Shown: positions 39,501-54,200 of the stretch, in pieces
Position numbering within the stretch: position 1 is the first letter of the stretch
How the letters are laid out: each line of letters opens with the position of its first letter
NCBI GenBank assembly: GCA_016169945.1
Contig: JADLSH010000388.1
Location: 6,832,501-6,896,500 of the forward strand
Direction of reading: 5' to 3'
Length of the DNA: 64,000 bases
Source: Trachythela sp. YZ-2020
Lineage: Eukaryota > Cnidaria > Anthozoa > Malacalcyonacea > Clavulariidae
Translations under genes and position numbers: made by a program
The notes under the pieces: model-generated
What the model was told of the DNA's origin: nothing
The model's database searches: none
Seen by the model: only the letters and a program-made list of their open reading frames with translations

Positions 39501-42500
39501 AAACGCAGCAAGTAAGATCATGGTGAAACTCATCCTTTAACAAACAAGTCAATTGTAGAAATTTTTAAAATAGTTAACAAATTTAAACAGTCTCCGAGTG
39601 TTGGCCTTAAGTAAGGGGCACAAATTGACGAATGACTGTACGTAAAATTAAATAACTATCTGTGCTTAATTATATTCTCCATAGATCCATGTTCCACCAC
39701 CCACTGTGACTTCTATGGCGAATGTTCAGTGAACGAAGATGGTACGACTGCTTGCAAGTGTCCTGAAAAATGTCCAAAGAAAGTTGACTACGTGTGTGGC
39801 AGTGATGGCCGGAACTACGAGAATGATTGCTTACTACGTCTTGAAGCTTGTACGAAGAAGAAAAGATTGTCTGTTAACAGTCTCGGAGAATGCGGTAAGG
39901 ATTGTAAAATATTCATGCTGTAAACACAGTGTAAAAATTTCCCGTCGGTGTAGATTTTACTGCTGCCCAATCTAGATCCAAAACAACAGATTTGAAGCAC
40001 ACTTAGCATACTCTTCTGATGCCATATTCTTGTTCTTATTTTAGGTTTATGTTCACAGAAGTCTTGCTCAAATTATTCTAAATGCGCACTAAAGGATGAC
40101 GGAACAACGGAATGTATTTGTCCAATATTGAGCAACTGTCCAAAAGATATCAAACCAGTCTGTGGCCAAGATGGAGTGGCCTACGTCAACGACTGTTTCA
40201 GGAAAGTTGGAAGTTGTAAACGAAAGAAAGTTATTCCACTGGCACATCCCGGAGAATGTGGTATGTACTGTCAATGTGGATTTGATGGAGGAAAATAATA
40301 TATGTTCAATATTTATCTCTTCTTCTAATTCCCTGTCACCCTCGAAGGATTTCCAAAGAACTCACTCTTGCACTTTTCCTTCCAAACGGGTCCAGGTGTA
40401 CCCAAGCCTAGTGATATCTGTTTGCTGGTCCCCTAACCAGGTTTTCTTTGGCCTGTCCCTTCTTCTCTTCCTTTGGACGTTTCACGTCGGGGATTGTCTG
40501 ATGGTGTTTGTCTTTGATTTTCGTAACGTGCTCCCATCCATCGTCATCTTCTTCCAATTTCTTTTTTCACTGGTATTTTCCGTGTTCGTTGTTACTGATT
40601 TTGTCAGGCAAATGTATATTTTGGATCCTTCTTAAGCAGTTGCTGATGATGGTCCATGACTTACTTGAGATGTTAACGGAGCACGTCAAAAACAGTTCAT
40701 GGTATTTGAGATTTCACCCTAACCATTTGTTAAACTTATCTCCAATAGATATGTGCAAGGCAAAGAAATGTTCGCTGTACAGTAAGTGTTTCGTAGACAA
40801 CCAAGGAAAAGCAAAATGCAAATGCCCGGATGAACGTACTTGTCCGCAGGTCGCTGATGCAGTCTGTGGCACGGATGGTGAGACTTATCTCAATGATTGT
40901 GTCATGAAAGCAAGATCGTGCATGAAAGGTGTCTTGGTGGAGAAAACAAAAGATGGAGCTTGTGGTAAGAGCTAAGTTCCCTACGATAAGCCTCTGGCTT
41001 TATTGTCGATTTTTGGACAGTTTTAAGGTTTTGGACTTGTCATCACTATACTAATCCTAACCGTTATCCTAACATTTATCCTAACCCATATCCTAACCAT
41101 CCCCTAACTCTAACTTCTCCCTAATCATAATTCTTACTCTAACTTTATTTATCGTGTATCTTTAAACCTAACATCATCCTGACAAATCGAGATTTTTATG
41201 CAGAGTTTTTATGCTTTTAGATGTATGTACGTTTGTAAAGAGCTGCAAGAACCACGCCAAATGTGTGGCGAATGTCGACAAGACTGTGAAATGTGTCTGT
41301 CCAATGAAGGAAAAGTGCCCACCGTCCACAAGAAAGATCTGTGGCTCGAATGACATGACGTACGAGAATGAGTGTGTGATGAAGATTGAAGCATGTAAGA
41401 ACAAACTACCGTTGACCAAGAAACATGATGGACCATGTGGTAAGTTATCTAGCTAAATACTTTCACTAGTCAGGCGCTCTCATTTCTGCTTCAGTTAGCC
41501 TCCAGCAGAAGCTGGTACGTACTCGAATCGATGTTTCAAGTGAAGGAGCCGTCTTCAGAAGAGTTACTATCTCTCCCGACAAAGGGCTATCGCTCGAAGC
41601 GTTAGGGTATCAACACCTAGAGTTTTTTACATCTACATCGCGGCCTACACTGAACGCCAAGTTTAAATATTTTTCTGACAAAATGAGAGCACTATAGGCC
41701 ACATTGTCTTCCTGAATGACTCAAGCGTGTGCTTAAACACTTGAGCCTCTCGGTAGCGACTATTTAAGAAGCTCTTTCCTTGACAGGCGCATGCCAGACA
41801 AAGAACTGCCACAGATATGCAACGTGTGAAACCAATGATGATGGTAGCGCTGTATGTATATGTCCAAAGAAATCATCCTGTCCTCTGGAATCAGATCCTG
41901 TGTGTGGTAGTGACGGTCAGACTTATCCCAACGAATGTGAATTGAAGGCCGCAGCTTGTAAAACTGGAAAACAAACGGTACCTCGTCATAAAGGGAAATG
42001 CGGTGAGTGAACTGGAATGATCTTTAAAATTTGTCAAAGTCAGTGCCTGCCTAAAGTTTTAAGGCTTTTAACTCGGAGGAAATCTGGCTTACCTAAGGCT
42101 AAAATTTTCCTTAGTATTTTAAGGCTTTTACCTCGAGTAACAAAATATCTTGTGGTAAAATGTAGTTGTGTGTTTGTAGGTGTATGTTCAACAATGAACT
42201 GTCAAGATTATGAAACTTGCAAAGAAGTCGACGGCAACGCAGTTTGTGAGTGTCCCACAGTTGACGCGTGTCCTCGAGATGTAAAAATTGTCTGTGGTAG
42301 CGATGGAAAATCTTATCTGAACAAATGCCGAATGAAACTTGAGGCTTGTAAGAAGAACATTCCAATCGAAGAGCGCCATGACGGAATTTGCAGTGAGTCT
42401 CTTGCTAAGTTTTTAAGGAAACTTTAAATTTTGGAGGGAATAGTTGTATCTTTCTTAACAAAAGGAGATATTAACTTTATGGTCATTAATACTTCTTAAA

Positions 42501-45500
42501 AACGCTTTTTTCACCAAATATATCTTTGACATGTAATTTTTCGTTGTTCATAGATCCCTGTTCAGTGTCCAGCTGCAGAAACAATGGAACATGTAGCCTT
42601 AACGATGACGGTTCAACAGTCTGCGCATGCCCCTTGGCCAAGGACTGTCCTCAAACTACAAAGCAAGTGTGTGGCAGCAACAGACAAACATTTAAGAATG
42701 AATGCCATCTCCGAGTGACTGCTTGTAAGCTGGGGACACCAATCTATGTGAAGAAACTTGGAGTATGCTGTATGTAGATAGTCAGTTCTCTTTTAAGTTG
42801 ATATGATTTCAGTTTACACCAATTCATTGGAAGATTTCAAGAAACGATAAGTTTGCGCAGTATACGATATTTAATTTCTGTTTTCTTTTTTAACAACAGC
42901 GCCATGTACATTTGCAAGCTGTAAACACAAAAAGAAATGTTCAGTGAATCAAGATAGAACCGTACAATGCAGTTGTCCAACCAGCTGTCCGACTGCAAGT
43001 GACCCTGTATGTGGTACTGATGGTAAAACATACCCAACTAAATGTCACCTAGAGAAAGAATCGTGTGAGAATGAGAAATTCTTGGAAGTGGAAAAGAAAG
43101 GAGAATGCGGTATGGATTTATAGTACATATATATTTGTATTTATTTTTGGAAGAAATCAAAAAGCAATAGTGAATACACAAAGTACCACTCGAAGATAAC
43201 CCAACAATGGGCATGTATGCGGGAGGTCATTAGATCAACCACCCATCGATCACAGTGCGCAGCTAAACGCAACCGTACCGCGACAAAACCGCAACTTAGC
43301 CGCAATTGATTCGCAACCTAACCGCAACCAAACCGCAGTATAACTGCTGCTAAATGACACGGCAACCGTAGTGTTAGGTTACTTCTGTACAGCATTGTAT
43401 GCTCACAAAATTTGTTACACTTCATATTTACAAACTGTTTTCAGATGCCTGTTCCAAAGTGAAATGTCACAGTGATTCGGAATGCGTAGTTGAAGACAAT
43501 GATAAGACTTCATGCAAATGTAAAGATCCAAGTAGATGTCCAGCGACCATCAAGGAAGTCTGTGGTACGGACGGCAGAACGTACAAAAACAAATGTTTGC
43601 TTAAAGCTGCCTCGTGCAAGGGACCGAAACGAATCAAAGTGGCTAGAGACGGACCATGTGGTACGTATAGGGTTATTTTGATAACAGTCCTTCATGGTAG
43701 ACGCTATCCTCAATGTTTTGTTCCTTTGTGAAAAAACGATTGATTTGGATTTATCGCGGAATACTTTATTCAGGAACTCCCCACTTGGATTCCTCAGCGT
43801 AGAAATCCTGCGCAAAGTATTAAGTATCGCAACGCCGCGTAGTAATCACTTTGAAATATCTTGCCTGTAGCCGTTTTCAAGGGAAATAATTTGTGTTTTG
43901 ATGCAAAATGTCTTTGTTTTCTAGGATTCATCGAGGGCTTCTGTTCACTCAAGAACTGCAAATATGGCCGTCGTTGTAATTCTAAAGATAAATGCGTGTG
44001 TCCTAAAGTGGACGACTGCCCTCCTGACCCGCGGCATGTATGCGGAACAGATGGAAATACTTACAAGAACCAGTGTCATCTTGACGTCACCTCCTGTGAG
44101 AAACAAATGTTGATTGAAGTTACTAAAGTTGGAGTCTGTGGTAAGGTTATAATAACAACTAAATTGGTTTGGTTCAATTTCTTGTTATTATGTGTTAGAG
44201 TTTGTTAAAAAGAGTAACAGTCTCAAGTGAAACCTTAGTTTCGACCTATAGTCTCAACTTATATCTATTACCTGAGAATCACATGTCAATATTTCCCATC
44301 CTTTAGATACGTGTCTCGGAAAGAATTGCTCAAACAACGGTAAATGTGTGGCAATGCAAGGAAAGGATTCAAAATGTAAATGTCCAAAACTCAGTGCCTG
44401 TTCTCGTAAGATCGAGCTCGTATGTGGCAAGACAGATCAAGAAACGTACATCAATCATTGTGCACAAAAAGTTCAGAGCTGTCGAAAGCAGAAGCCATCT
44501 GGAGTATTGGAAGAAGATTATTGCTGTATGGTTTGATCTTAATTCCAACCTAGCTAATTCGTTCCTATCTACTGATCTATCTATCTAACTACCAAAACAT
44601 TTACTTTCCGATTCATCAAAACCTACAGTATTGCCCAAAAATAACGTTCGCGCTATTTATCTATCTACCCAAAAATATCGTTCGCGCTATTTACCTATCT
44701 ATCTACCTAGCTACCTACCTACCTACCTAGCTAGCTACCTACCTACCTACCTACCTGCCTACCTACCTACCTACCTACGTACGTACCTGCCTACCAATCT
44801 ACGTTCTTACCTAATTACCAACCTATCTATCAACGTTGTCCAATTTGCATGTGCCTTTCATTCTTTTAAATTGCATACTCATTTCTTATTTTGTATTTCT
44901 AGCTGTATGCTCGCTGGTCAAATGTCCTTTCAACGGCGAGTGTATCCCGGCAGAGAATGGTGGAGTGGAATGTTCTTGTATACGAGGATGTCCCCGGGAA
45001 AAAGACGTGGTCTGTGCAGATGATAGAAAGACTTACTATAGTGAATGTGCCATGAAGAAGTGGAGTTGTGAGAATAAGAAGCCGCTGAAGGTTGTGCATA
45101 AAGGGATGTGTGGTAAGAAATTTTAAACTATTCAAATATCTTATTCTCTCTGAAGTCGCAAATTCGAATGCAACTGCGATCTGCTTTCCATCCGTTCTGT
45201 TTGCATTAACACCAATCTCGTTTCCAGGAACGAAAGCCAACTACGACCTGAAATTCTCTGGCAAGGAGAAAGATTTCGTGGAATTCAAAGAATTGCCGAA
45301 ATTGAAAGAAGTTACTGTTGCATTCTGGGTGAAGACAAATGACATGCCCAAGAAGGGAACAATATTCTCGTACTCAGTCCCTGGAAAACGCAATGCGCTG
45401 ACTTTGGCTGATCCAAGTGGTTTGCGACTGTATGTTAACGGTGATGAAAAAGATGGAGTACACAAGTGAGTGTTTCAAAGAAAAAACAATTTAGTGCAAG

Positions 45501-48180
45501 ACTTATGAACACACGATCCTCAGATGTCTCGCAGTGCATCAAGTGACATATCTTAGTGTTTATGAGCTACGAATATCTGCCATTGAAGGAAAAAATGAAT
45601 GCACAACTATATTAAAAGAGGATCAGCACTAAAACAGCATACGCTTATAAACTAGTAGCCCTCATTTACTTCTCTCCTGGGCCACGCGTTTTGAATCGCT
45701 CTAAGTCTTTCCTCCTTTCTCCAAATCCTTCACCACTCTTCCTTTGATAGCGGACCTCCCATCAAATACACGGCCTGATGGAAACCTGTTTCATGTATTT
45801 TATTAATCGCTATTGTGCAATTGTAATTGCAGGTGTAATTAAGCTCTTAGCGTTTATATAATATTATTCATTTTCAAAGTCTACTGTGTGCAATAAAGTC
45901 AATTTCATCTCACATTGTTCGTTGCTTTTAGAAAAACTGGTGTGGTAGTCAACGATGACAAATGGCATCAAATAACGCTGACCTGGCAGAACAATGACGG
46001 TTCATGGAAATTATTTAAGAACGGCGAACTTGCAGCGAGTGGAAAGGACTTCCAAAAGGGCGTGGTTATCCCTGCTGGTGGTATATTAACCCTCGGTCAT
46101 TTGCAAGAAGAACCAGAGTACCGATATGAACCAGACTGGGCGTTTATTGGAGATCTAAGTCAGTTCAATGTGTGGTCTAAGGAACTACCGCTGAGCGAGA
46201 TCACTGCTTTGGCTGAGTCATGTGGTGCCATGAGACGTGGTGATGTAGTCACGTGGTGTGATGCCAAGAAGATGGTGTTTGGTAAAGTTAAGCTGGTTTC
46301 ACCATCAATATGTCCGAACAATACAGATGGTAAGTTGAACGGGACTTTTCTATTTTATAAATCGTTGACGTTTATGAGTTCACAGCAACCAGGTATAATA
46401 TTAGATGCGTGTCGCTACTTTGGCTTAAGTAAATGAATGCAATCTCGAGCAAATTATATTCACGACCCATATTCAGTCTTAATGTCTTCATCAGAGGTAA
46501 TCTAAAGTTGCAACGCGACTCCTTATATACTCAAGGGATGACGTCATTGGCCAACAAGGTAAAGATACTCTTGTAGATGATAGCAACCGTCATTCCTATT
46601 CAAAGCACGATCTAATATATATTTACGTGCCACGATTTGGTCCATCTCTTGTTGGTTGTAATATCTTGTCCTACGCGGTCGTATGTTTTGTTGAACTCGC
46701 AAGGTCTGCCGCTGCTGATTTTGTTACACTGTAGTTAAACTATTTTCTTATTAGATCCATGCTGTGGTGGAACATGTCCTCAATTCATGACGTGTACTGT
46801 GAACAAAGAAAGAAGAGCCGTCTGTGTTTGTCAGAATGTTGATGACTGTCCCGCACATCAGGACTTGGTTTGTGGCAGTGACGGAAAGACTTATGGTAAC
46901 AAATGTCTTATGAAGGCAGCAGCTTGCAAAGAAATGAAATCGATTGATGTCGTTGCTAACAGAAAATGCGGTAAGTAGAAGACCTTTTAGTGGGCTGTAT
47001 ATAATTATTACAATAATGTGAAAACTTTCAGCTGCTTGGAAGTTGTTCAGCGTCGCATCAAACTGGCATTATCATCACACCATTATCGTCATCATTATCA
47101 TCATCATCATCACATCACCATCATCATCATCACCATCACATCACGACCGCCGTTATCGTGATCATCATCACCACCAACATAACCATTATGACCATCGCCA
47201 TCGTCAACATTACCATCATCACCTTTCTACATTATACTAATCTAGTTTTGTTTTCCATCTAGATGCCTGCACTGAAACCAAATGTGAATTTTACGCATCA
47301 TGTGAAGTTGGCGTAGATGGATCACCTAAATGCGTGTGCCCTAAAATAAAGAGTTGTCCAGCAGTAATGAAACCAGTGTGCGGCAATAATGGCAAGTCTT
47401 ACATCAATGAATGTCGACTGAAGGTTGATTCTTGTAAAAAGAAGACCAAAATACTTGTGAAGAAGGAAGGAATTTGTGGTAAGTTGGATTGAGATGATTT
47501 TATGCTTTGTGTAGTATTTGATCCTTCATGATGGAAATGTTGACTTTCACCACTGAGTTAAGCACATCACCAGTTTGGTTCAACTAGTGACTATGGTCGG
47601 GTACCCTATTGATGGATTTTAGTAAGAATTACAGGCAGCAGATGATGGTCAACTTTAGAAATGTTGACACTTATAGGAGCATGGAAATTAAATTACATCT
47701 CCAAATTTACTGTATTTAATGAAAACAATTAGCATTATCTTCTCACTCTCATAACTGCCTGTTGACTTCCATCTGTTGCACGATAGTGCTTACTGAACTC
47801 ACCTATGTCTTTTTACCTTTAACCAGAATCGTAATGTACCGTATCGTTTCTTTCGGTACAGATCATTACTTCTGCATGAGAGCTCACAACTAAGTTTAAC
47901 TAAAACAATGTTTCTTTCTCTGTAGATCATTGTATGTTTACGAGTTGCCCATTCTACGGTTCGTGTTCAGTTGATAAGCAAGGTTCAACCAAGTGTAGCT
48001 GTCCAGAGGCATATTCTTGTCCTAAAGGAACTGTCTGTGCGTCGGATGGTTTATCTTATATTGATGAATGTAGTATGAAGAAAGATGCATGCAAGAAGAG
48101 GAAAGATCTGGTAGTTGTTCATAAAGGAGCATGTAGTAAGTGGTCCTTGAAAGTCGTGGTAATGATGATGATGGTGATGA

Positions 48181-48211
<31 letters not shown>

Positions 48212-51200
48212 CATGGTAGTGATGGTGTTTCGATGCTAATTGTGGTGAATGGTGATGATAGTTGTGATGATATGATGACGATGGTATTGATGGCAATGAT
48301 TATGATGGTAATGGTTATGATGATGGTGATGATGATGGTGTTGATATGATGAAAATGATGATGATGATAATGGTGATGATGATGGTGTCGACGATAGTGA
48401 TGATGATGGTGTTGACGATAGTGATGATGATGGTAATGATGGTAGTGATGTTGCGGTGGTTATGGTGATGATTACGGTGGTGAATTTAGAATAATGATAA
48501 TGCTAATGGTGATTTTGATTTGATCGTCGTGATGATAGGATTATGATGATTGTAGTGATGAATGTTCGTCTTTCTTATTCATCTGTATTTTCAAAACTTT
48601 AGATGCTTGTTCAGGAGAGAAATGCGAAGCATTCACTGAGTGTAAAGTGATAAACGGCAGTCCAAAGTGTGTTTGCCCTGAAACCAAAGACTGCCCAACA
48701 TCAGGACCTCATGTCTGTGGAAGTAATGAAAAGCCGTATCAAAATGAATGCTATCTTCGGGTTGATGCTTGCGTTAGAAAACGAGCCATTTATGTTGTTG
48801 GCAATGGAACTTGTGGTTAGTATGCTGTAATTCTTCCATTATACCAAGCAATCTTATGGGACTTACATTTTACACTGTTCAAGGATATAATCTTTAACTT
48901 GTTAAAGCGACGACCCTCGTATAGGAATAAGGTTATAAACTGAATCTTTCTTTTAAAACATTTGCTCCAAAAAGACACACCAGACAAAACAAAGGAATAC
49001 CCTGCTCTACTTGTTAGAAATATCATAACAACACTGATAGTTGTCCTTGTCTCTTATTAATAAATTCAATAATTATTTTATAAGATCTGTGTTCCAAGAT
49101 GATGTGCAAGTTCTACTCCGAGTGTGAAGTGGACTCCAGCAACCAATCGCATTGTGTTTGCCCTAAAGCAAAATGTCCCAAAACTCGAGAACCCATGTGT
49201 GGAGACGATGGGAATACCTACGACAGTCTTTGTGCCTTAAAGGCTGAGTCATGCTCGAGGAAGAAACCTATTAAAGTGAAGAATCAAGGAGTTTGCGGTA
49301 AGAAATGGATCAACAACAATTGTAATACTGTCTTACAACTGTATACTCTTCATTACTTATAGCTTGTGCTCTCAAAACGAATAACTTACTGAACATCAAG
49401 CGACAAACGAAACAGAGCAACACAACAACAGCTCTAAAATGTGTTGTATTTCTGTTCAGGTATCATTGAAAACTCGTGCACGTTAAAGACCTGTAAACAT
49501 TATGCTGTCTGCAAGAAAGGGAAATGTAAATGTCCAAAGAAGGAAGAGTGTCCACAATACTCAGAGCGTGTCTGTGCTAGCGATGGACAAGTTTACAAAA
49601 ATGATTGCCATATGAAGGCTGAATCTTGTAAACTGGGAAAAACATTGCTTGATGTGGGCATAGAGAAATGCTGTAAGTACAATTTTCCCATTGTTTTGTA
49701 CTTAATCAATTCGTATCTTCTGTTACAACACTCTAGCTATCTTTCAACTCATAAAAACGTAAGATTCACCCAACTGCACAATATCCCTTAAGAGAATATC
49801 TTCTGTTCATTTCTTATCGTTCAATGTGTTTCTTCTTAGCTCTGTGTCTCTTCGCAAGATGTCCACTTAATGGTTTATGTGTATTGAAAGAAGACGGAAC
49901 AACAACTTGCCAATGTCCTGATCCTAAATCATGTCCTGCAGAATTCAGCCGAGTGTGCGGGACAAATGACAAGACTTACAACAATACATGTCATATGAAA
50001 GTTGACGAGTGTCGAGAAAATGAAGTCATTGGGATTGCTAAACGTGGCTCTTGCGGTAAGTTCCTTTAGGTGCATAATGACTTTCTATCTTATTATTTAT
50101 ATATTGGTCTTTTATACCTGCATTCTTACATTTCTTCTTATATAACATCCTTTTAATTCTCTTTGTTCTTATTTTCGTTCGTTCATTTATTCCTCAAACG
50201 CTTTTTCTTCCCATTGTGTGTTCATCCATCCATCCATCTTTCGTATCTTTCCATCGTCCTTTTCTTGAAGTGTTATTTTCTTGATATGAACCCTTTCTCT
50301 TCCTGCTTTTATTCTATTCTTTGATTCATTGTAAACTTTCATTATTCCATCAACTTCATCCATTGCTGTTCACTCTGCAAGTTTGTCCTCAGCTTCAAAT
50401 TTATTAACGTATTCTCATTTCTCTCTCCCTTTTTATGTTTCTTCGACGTTAAATCCACAGAAAAAGGTACGTATGTTTTCATTTTTTCGTTTATAGAAAT
50501 TAATCATACGGTTTCACTAAGCATTATGGTACAGCGTAGATGATGGTCAACCTGCAGTTATCAGACAAAACAATCTTATCAATTAGATAGATACAATACA
50601 GAAATAATAGCAAATATATAGAATGGAGAGTTGTAGTGTCATTTCCACCCTCTTATCAAGGTCGACAATCTTAAAATTGACCACCTTCTGCTACCCTGCA
50701 AGATTTACTGAAACCCACAAATTCTTGTATGTACGAATAATTGAAGTATCTAAAGTATAACTAACAATTTCGTTTCTATTTTTGTAGTTGTCAAATACTT
50801 CAAACGCACATCTTACATGCAATTTGCTACGCCATTACGAATGATTGGAACATTAACGAATGTCGAATTTAACATCCGACCTCTTCAAGAAAACGGCATT
50901 TTACTTTATGCTGACAAAAAGAAGATCGCAGATTTCGTTGCACTTGTCTTGAATAATGGATATCTCGAATTTAGGTAAATTTTGAAAATATGTCGACTTT
51001 AAAATCTATGGTATGGATGTGGTGTGGTGTGTTGTGTTGTGTTGTGATGTGATGTGGTGAACTGTGTGCTATGCTATGCTATGCTATGCTATGCTATGCT
51101 GTGCTGTGCTGTGCTGTGCTGTGCTGTGCTGTGCTGTGCTGTGCTGTGCTGTGCTGTGCTGTGCTGTGCTGTGCTGTGCTGTGCTGTGCTGTGCTGTGCT

Positions 51201-54200
51201 GTGCTGTGCTGTGCTGTGCTGTGCTGTGCTGTGCTGTGCTGTGCTATGATAGCGTGGGGTATATGGTATGATATAATATATCATATTGCTGAACACTATG
51301 AAATTACGGACACAGATACGGTCAGATAGTGAGATATAAACAAATGTTATGGGAAGTTTAATTATGGTACATACTGCAACAATTTATGGTTATCTATATT
51401 CTCTTTTTATCGACAAAGAATGGATCTTGGTGATGGACTGGCAACCAAGAAGAGTAACAACCAGTTAGAAATGAACAAATGGTACCACATCAAGGTTACA
51501 AGAAAGGGTACATTGACAGAAATGTTGATCAATCAGAAAGATAAAACAACTATCACGGCACCAAAAAATTACACAGTCCTCAACATTGGTGAGAAATTAT
51601 ATTTCGGAGGAGTAGAGAAATTATCAACCAGGTAAATATCACCCAACTGTTTTGAGAAAAACTACGTTGATCTATATTCGATCCATAAACCTTGATCTTC
51701 AACAATGTAAATAGTATTAAACAACTATATATATATCACCATGCAAATCTACAAGGAACTTCTTTTTTCTATCCAAATTGTTTATAGATCCAAACGCAAG
51801 CTTGGTATTACAGATGGTTTTGTTGGTTGTCTTAAAGACCTCAAGATAAGTTTCGTTGACTACGACCTCCTATACCCTGGCGCTCACATCATTAAACAGA
51901 GAGACATCGCTAAATGTCCTGATGACCCATGTAAAACGCGACCCTGTGAAAATTCTGCTCAATGTAAATTTGATCCAAATATGGGAGATACCTACATCTG
52001 TTTGTGTCCGAAGGGTTTTGTTGGTAAAAGATGTCAGGCGAAAGGTGAGGCTTTTATCTTAAGAGGTTTCAGCGCATGCTTATATATTGGGATTTGTCCG
52101 GGCAATCATCACCATTATCATCATCATCACTATAACATCAACATCACCGCCACCATTATCATCATCATCACTATCACTATGACATCACATCATCATCACT
52201 ATCACATCATCACCACCACCACCATTATCATCATATATCACTATCATATCATCATACCATAAACACCATTACCATAGTTTAGTCGAGTAAATTATTAACC
52301 AAATTATTGATCAACTGGTTCATATTCTCTTTCAGACAAGGCTTTGTACTTGAAAGGAGCTGGATCTTACGCTGAGATAGATGTGTTCCGGGACAATACA
52401 AAGTGCGCTGTCTCAATGGATGTCAGATCTGCCACGAAAGACGGAATGATAGTTTATGGTGAAGATATAAGATCATCAGAGTTTATCAGCATTGGTATTA
52501 AAAATGGTTTTGTTGAAGTGAGGTATGAATTATCTGAAAGCTTATTAGAAATACAATTCATGCAGTAGTTAACTTAACATCACCTTGACATGACAGAAAA
52601 CGCCCTGCTAAATCATTTTAAAAAAATACCGCATAACCTAAAAAACCGTCTCCATTTTTGTTTAGCCTTAATGCAGGACAGGGGAAACTCACAGTGAAAA
52701 GTAAACAACCTGTTTCCATACTTGATTGGCATACCATTAAAGTTACTCGTGACGAGAAGATAGTGAGGTTAACTGTTGATAAACAGGATATTGTGGAGGG
52801 CACGTTGCCAAAGACTTTCACCGAGATAGATCTGGAAACTGCTCTCATTATTGGCGAGCCTAAACAGCCTGTAAAACGGTAAGACTTGTGTGTGAGGTTA
52901 TGAAGGAAGGAAGGAAGGAAGGAAGGAAGGAAGGAGAAGAAGGAAGGAAGGAAGGAAGGAAGGAAGGAAGGAAGGAAGGAAGGAAAGAAGGAAGGGAGGA
53001 AGGAAGCACATGGATCTCACTCCTTTATAAAAATAACATGTATAATTTTCTTTCTTTATTGATTTACAGAATCTCAGCTCGCGATCGCAGTGGTTTGAAA
53101 CATGCTTTCTTCACTGGTTGTATTAAGAATTTCGTGATTGATGAACACTCCATCAACTTTGACGCAACTAATGGTGATACTCTAGAACAGAAAGATCTAG
53201 CCCTATGTCATCCTTGTATTGGCAAACCCTGTGGCGATCATGGGAAGTGTATAGCAAGTGCTGATGATAATTTCACTTTTGCAATGCGGATAAATAAATA
53301 CTCCGTTCTGATGATATGCTAGGCCTTTTCCTTTTTAATATAATAGTCTACATTACAAGATAAGAATTACTTATACAAATTGAGTTGAAATGACTGACTA
53401 TTGGCAGGGTTTCCGCAACAGCGATTAGCCAATTACTGCAGGAATGGAATCTAATTTTACCTATCTAATTTAAGAAAACGTTTTAAATAATGTGATCCTA
53501 AAACCGCAGCCGAACAGCAGATTAACCGCGACTAATCCACAATCCAGCCACAACAAATCCGCAACCGCAACGATAAGTTACTGCTATCCGCTACTGTATG
53601 AAACTTGTGTGTGTAGAGTTAAGCTAATATTTTCTCTCCCAGTTGAATGATTACTACCTTAAACTAGGTGTTAATCTTCCCAGAATAACTTGTCGTCTCT
53701 CATTCACTTAGCACTGCGAAATCGGTGATAATCGATGCTTCTTTGAGCCACATTGGTTGAGAAAGAATTAGTTTCTTCATCTTTACATATTAATTTTTTT
53801 TAAATCATTTTTCCCTTCTAGAACGGGTTGTATACTTCACAGGAGAAGGTTCGATGATGGTTCTGTCAGTAAAGAAGGAATATATTGATTTTGATATCTC
53901 GTTCAATATCAGACCTCAAGTTAAAACAGCTCCGCTAGCTATCACTTTCAAGAAAAAGGATCATATTTCCATTGCGATGAGAGATGGTTTTGTTGAAGCA
54001 AGGTAACAATTAGAATGATAATTAGAATAATTAGCGTGAAAGAGGGCAAGAAGGTTGTGATGGGGAAAACACGACGTTTGTTGATTTGGCAAAGCTTTCG
54101 ATCGGTAAGCCCAGATCTTTCTCAGGAAAATAATTGGGATATTTTCCCTTCTAAATACAATATTATTTCTTTCAGAATTGACGCAGGCAGTGGTAAAAGT

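Noticed and set aside
40162..40635. 157-codon frame with hydrophobic stretches after an FK exon
   Set aside because: It reads through the donor at 40261 into intron. The hydrophobicity comes from T/C-rich DNA and is not a membrane protein.
44631..45023. Tyr/Leu/Pro-rich 130-codon frame
   Set aside because: It is a shadow of the CTAC microsatellite.
47934..48349. Met/Val- or Asp-rich C-terminal extension of the FK exon
   Set aside because: The true exon ends at the GTAAGT donor at 48136; the rest is a GAT-rich intron.
51054..51329. Cys/Ala/Val/Leu-rich open frames on both strands
   Set aside because: They are translations of the TGTGC array in all frames.
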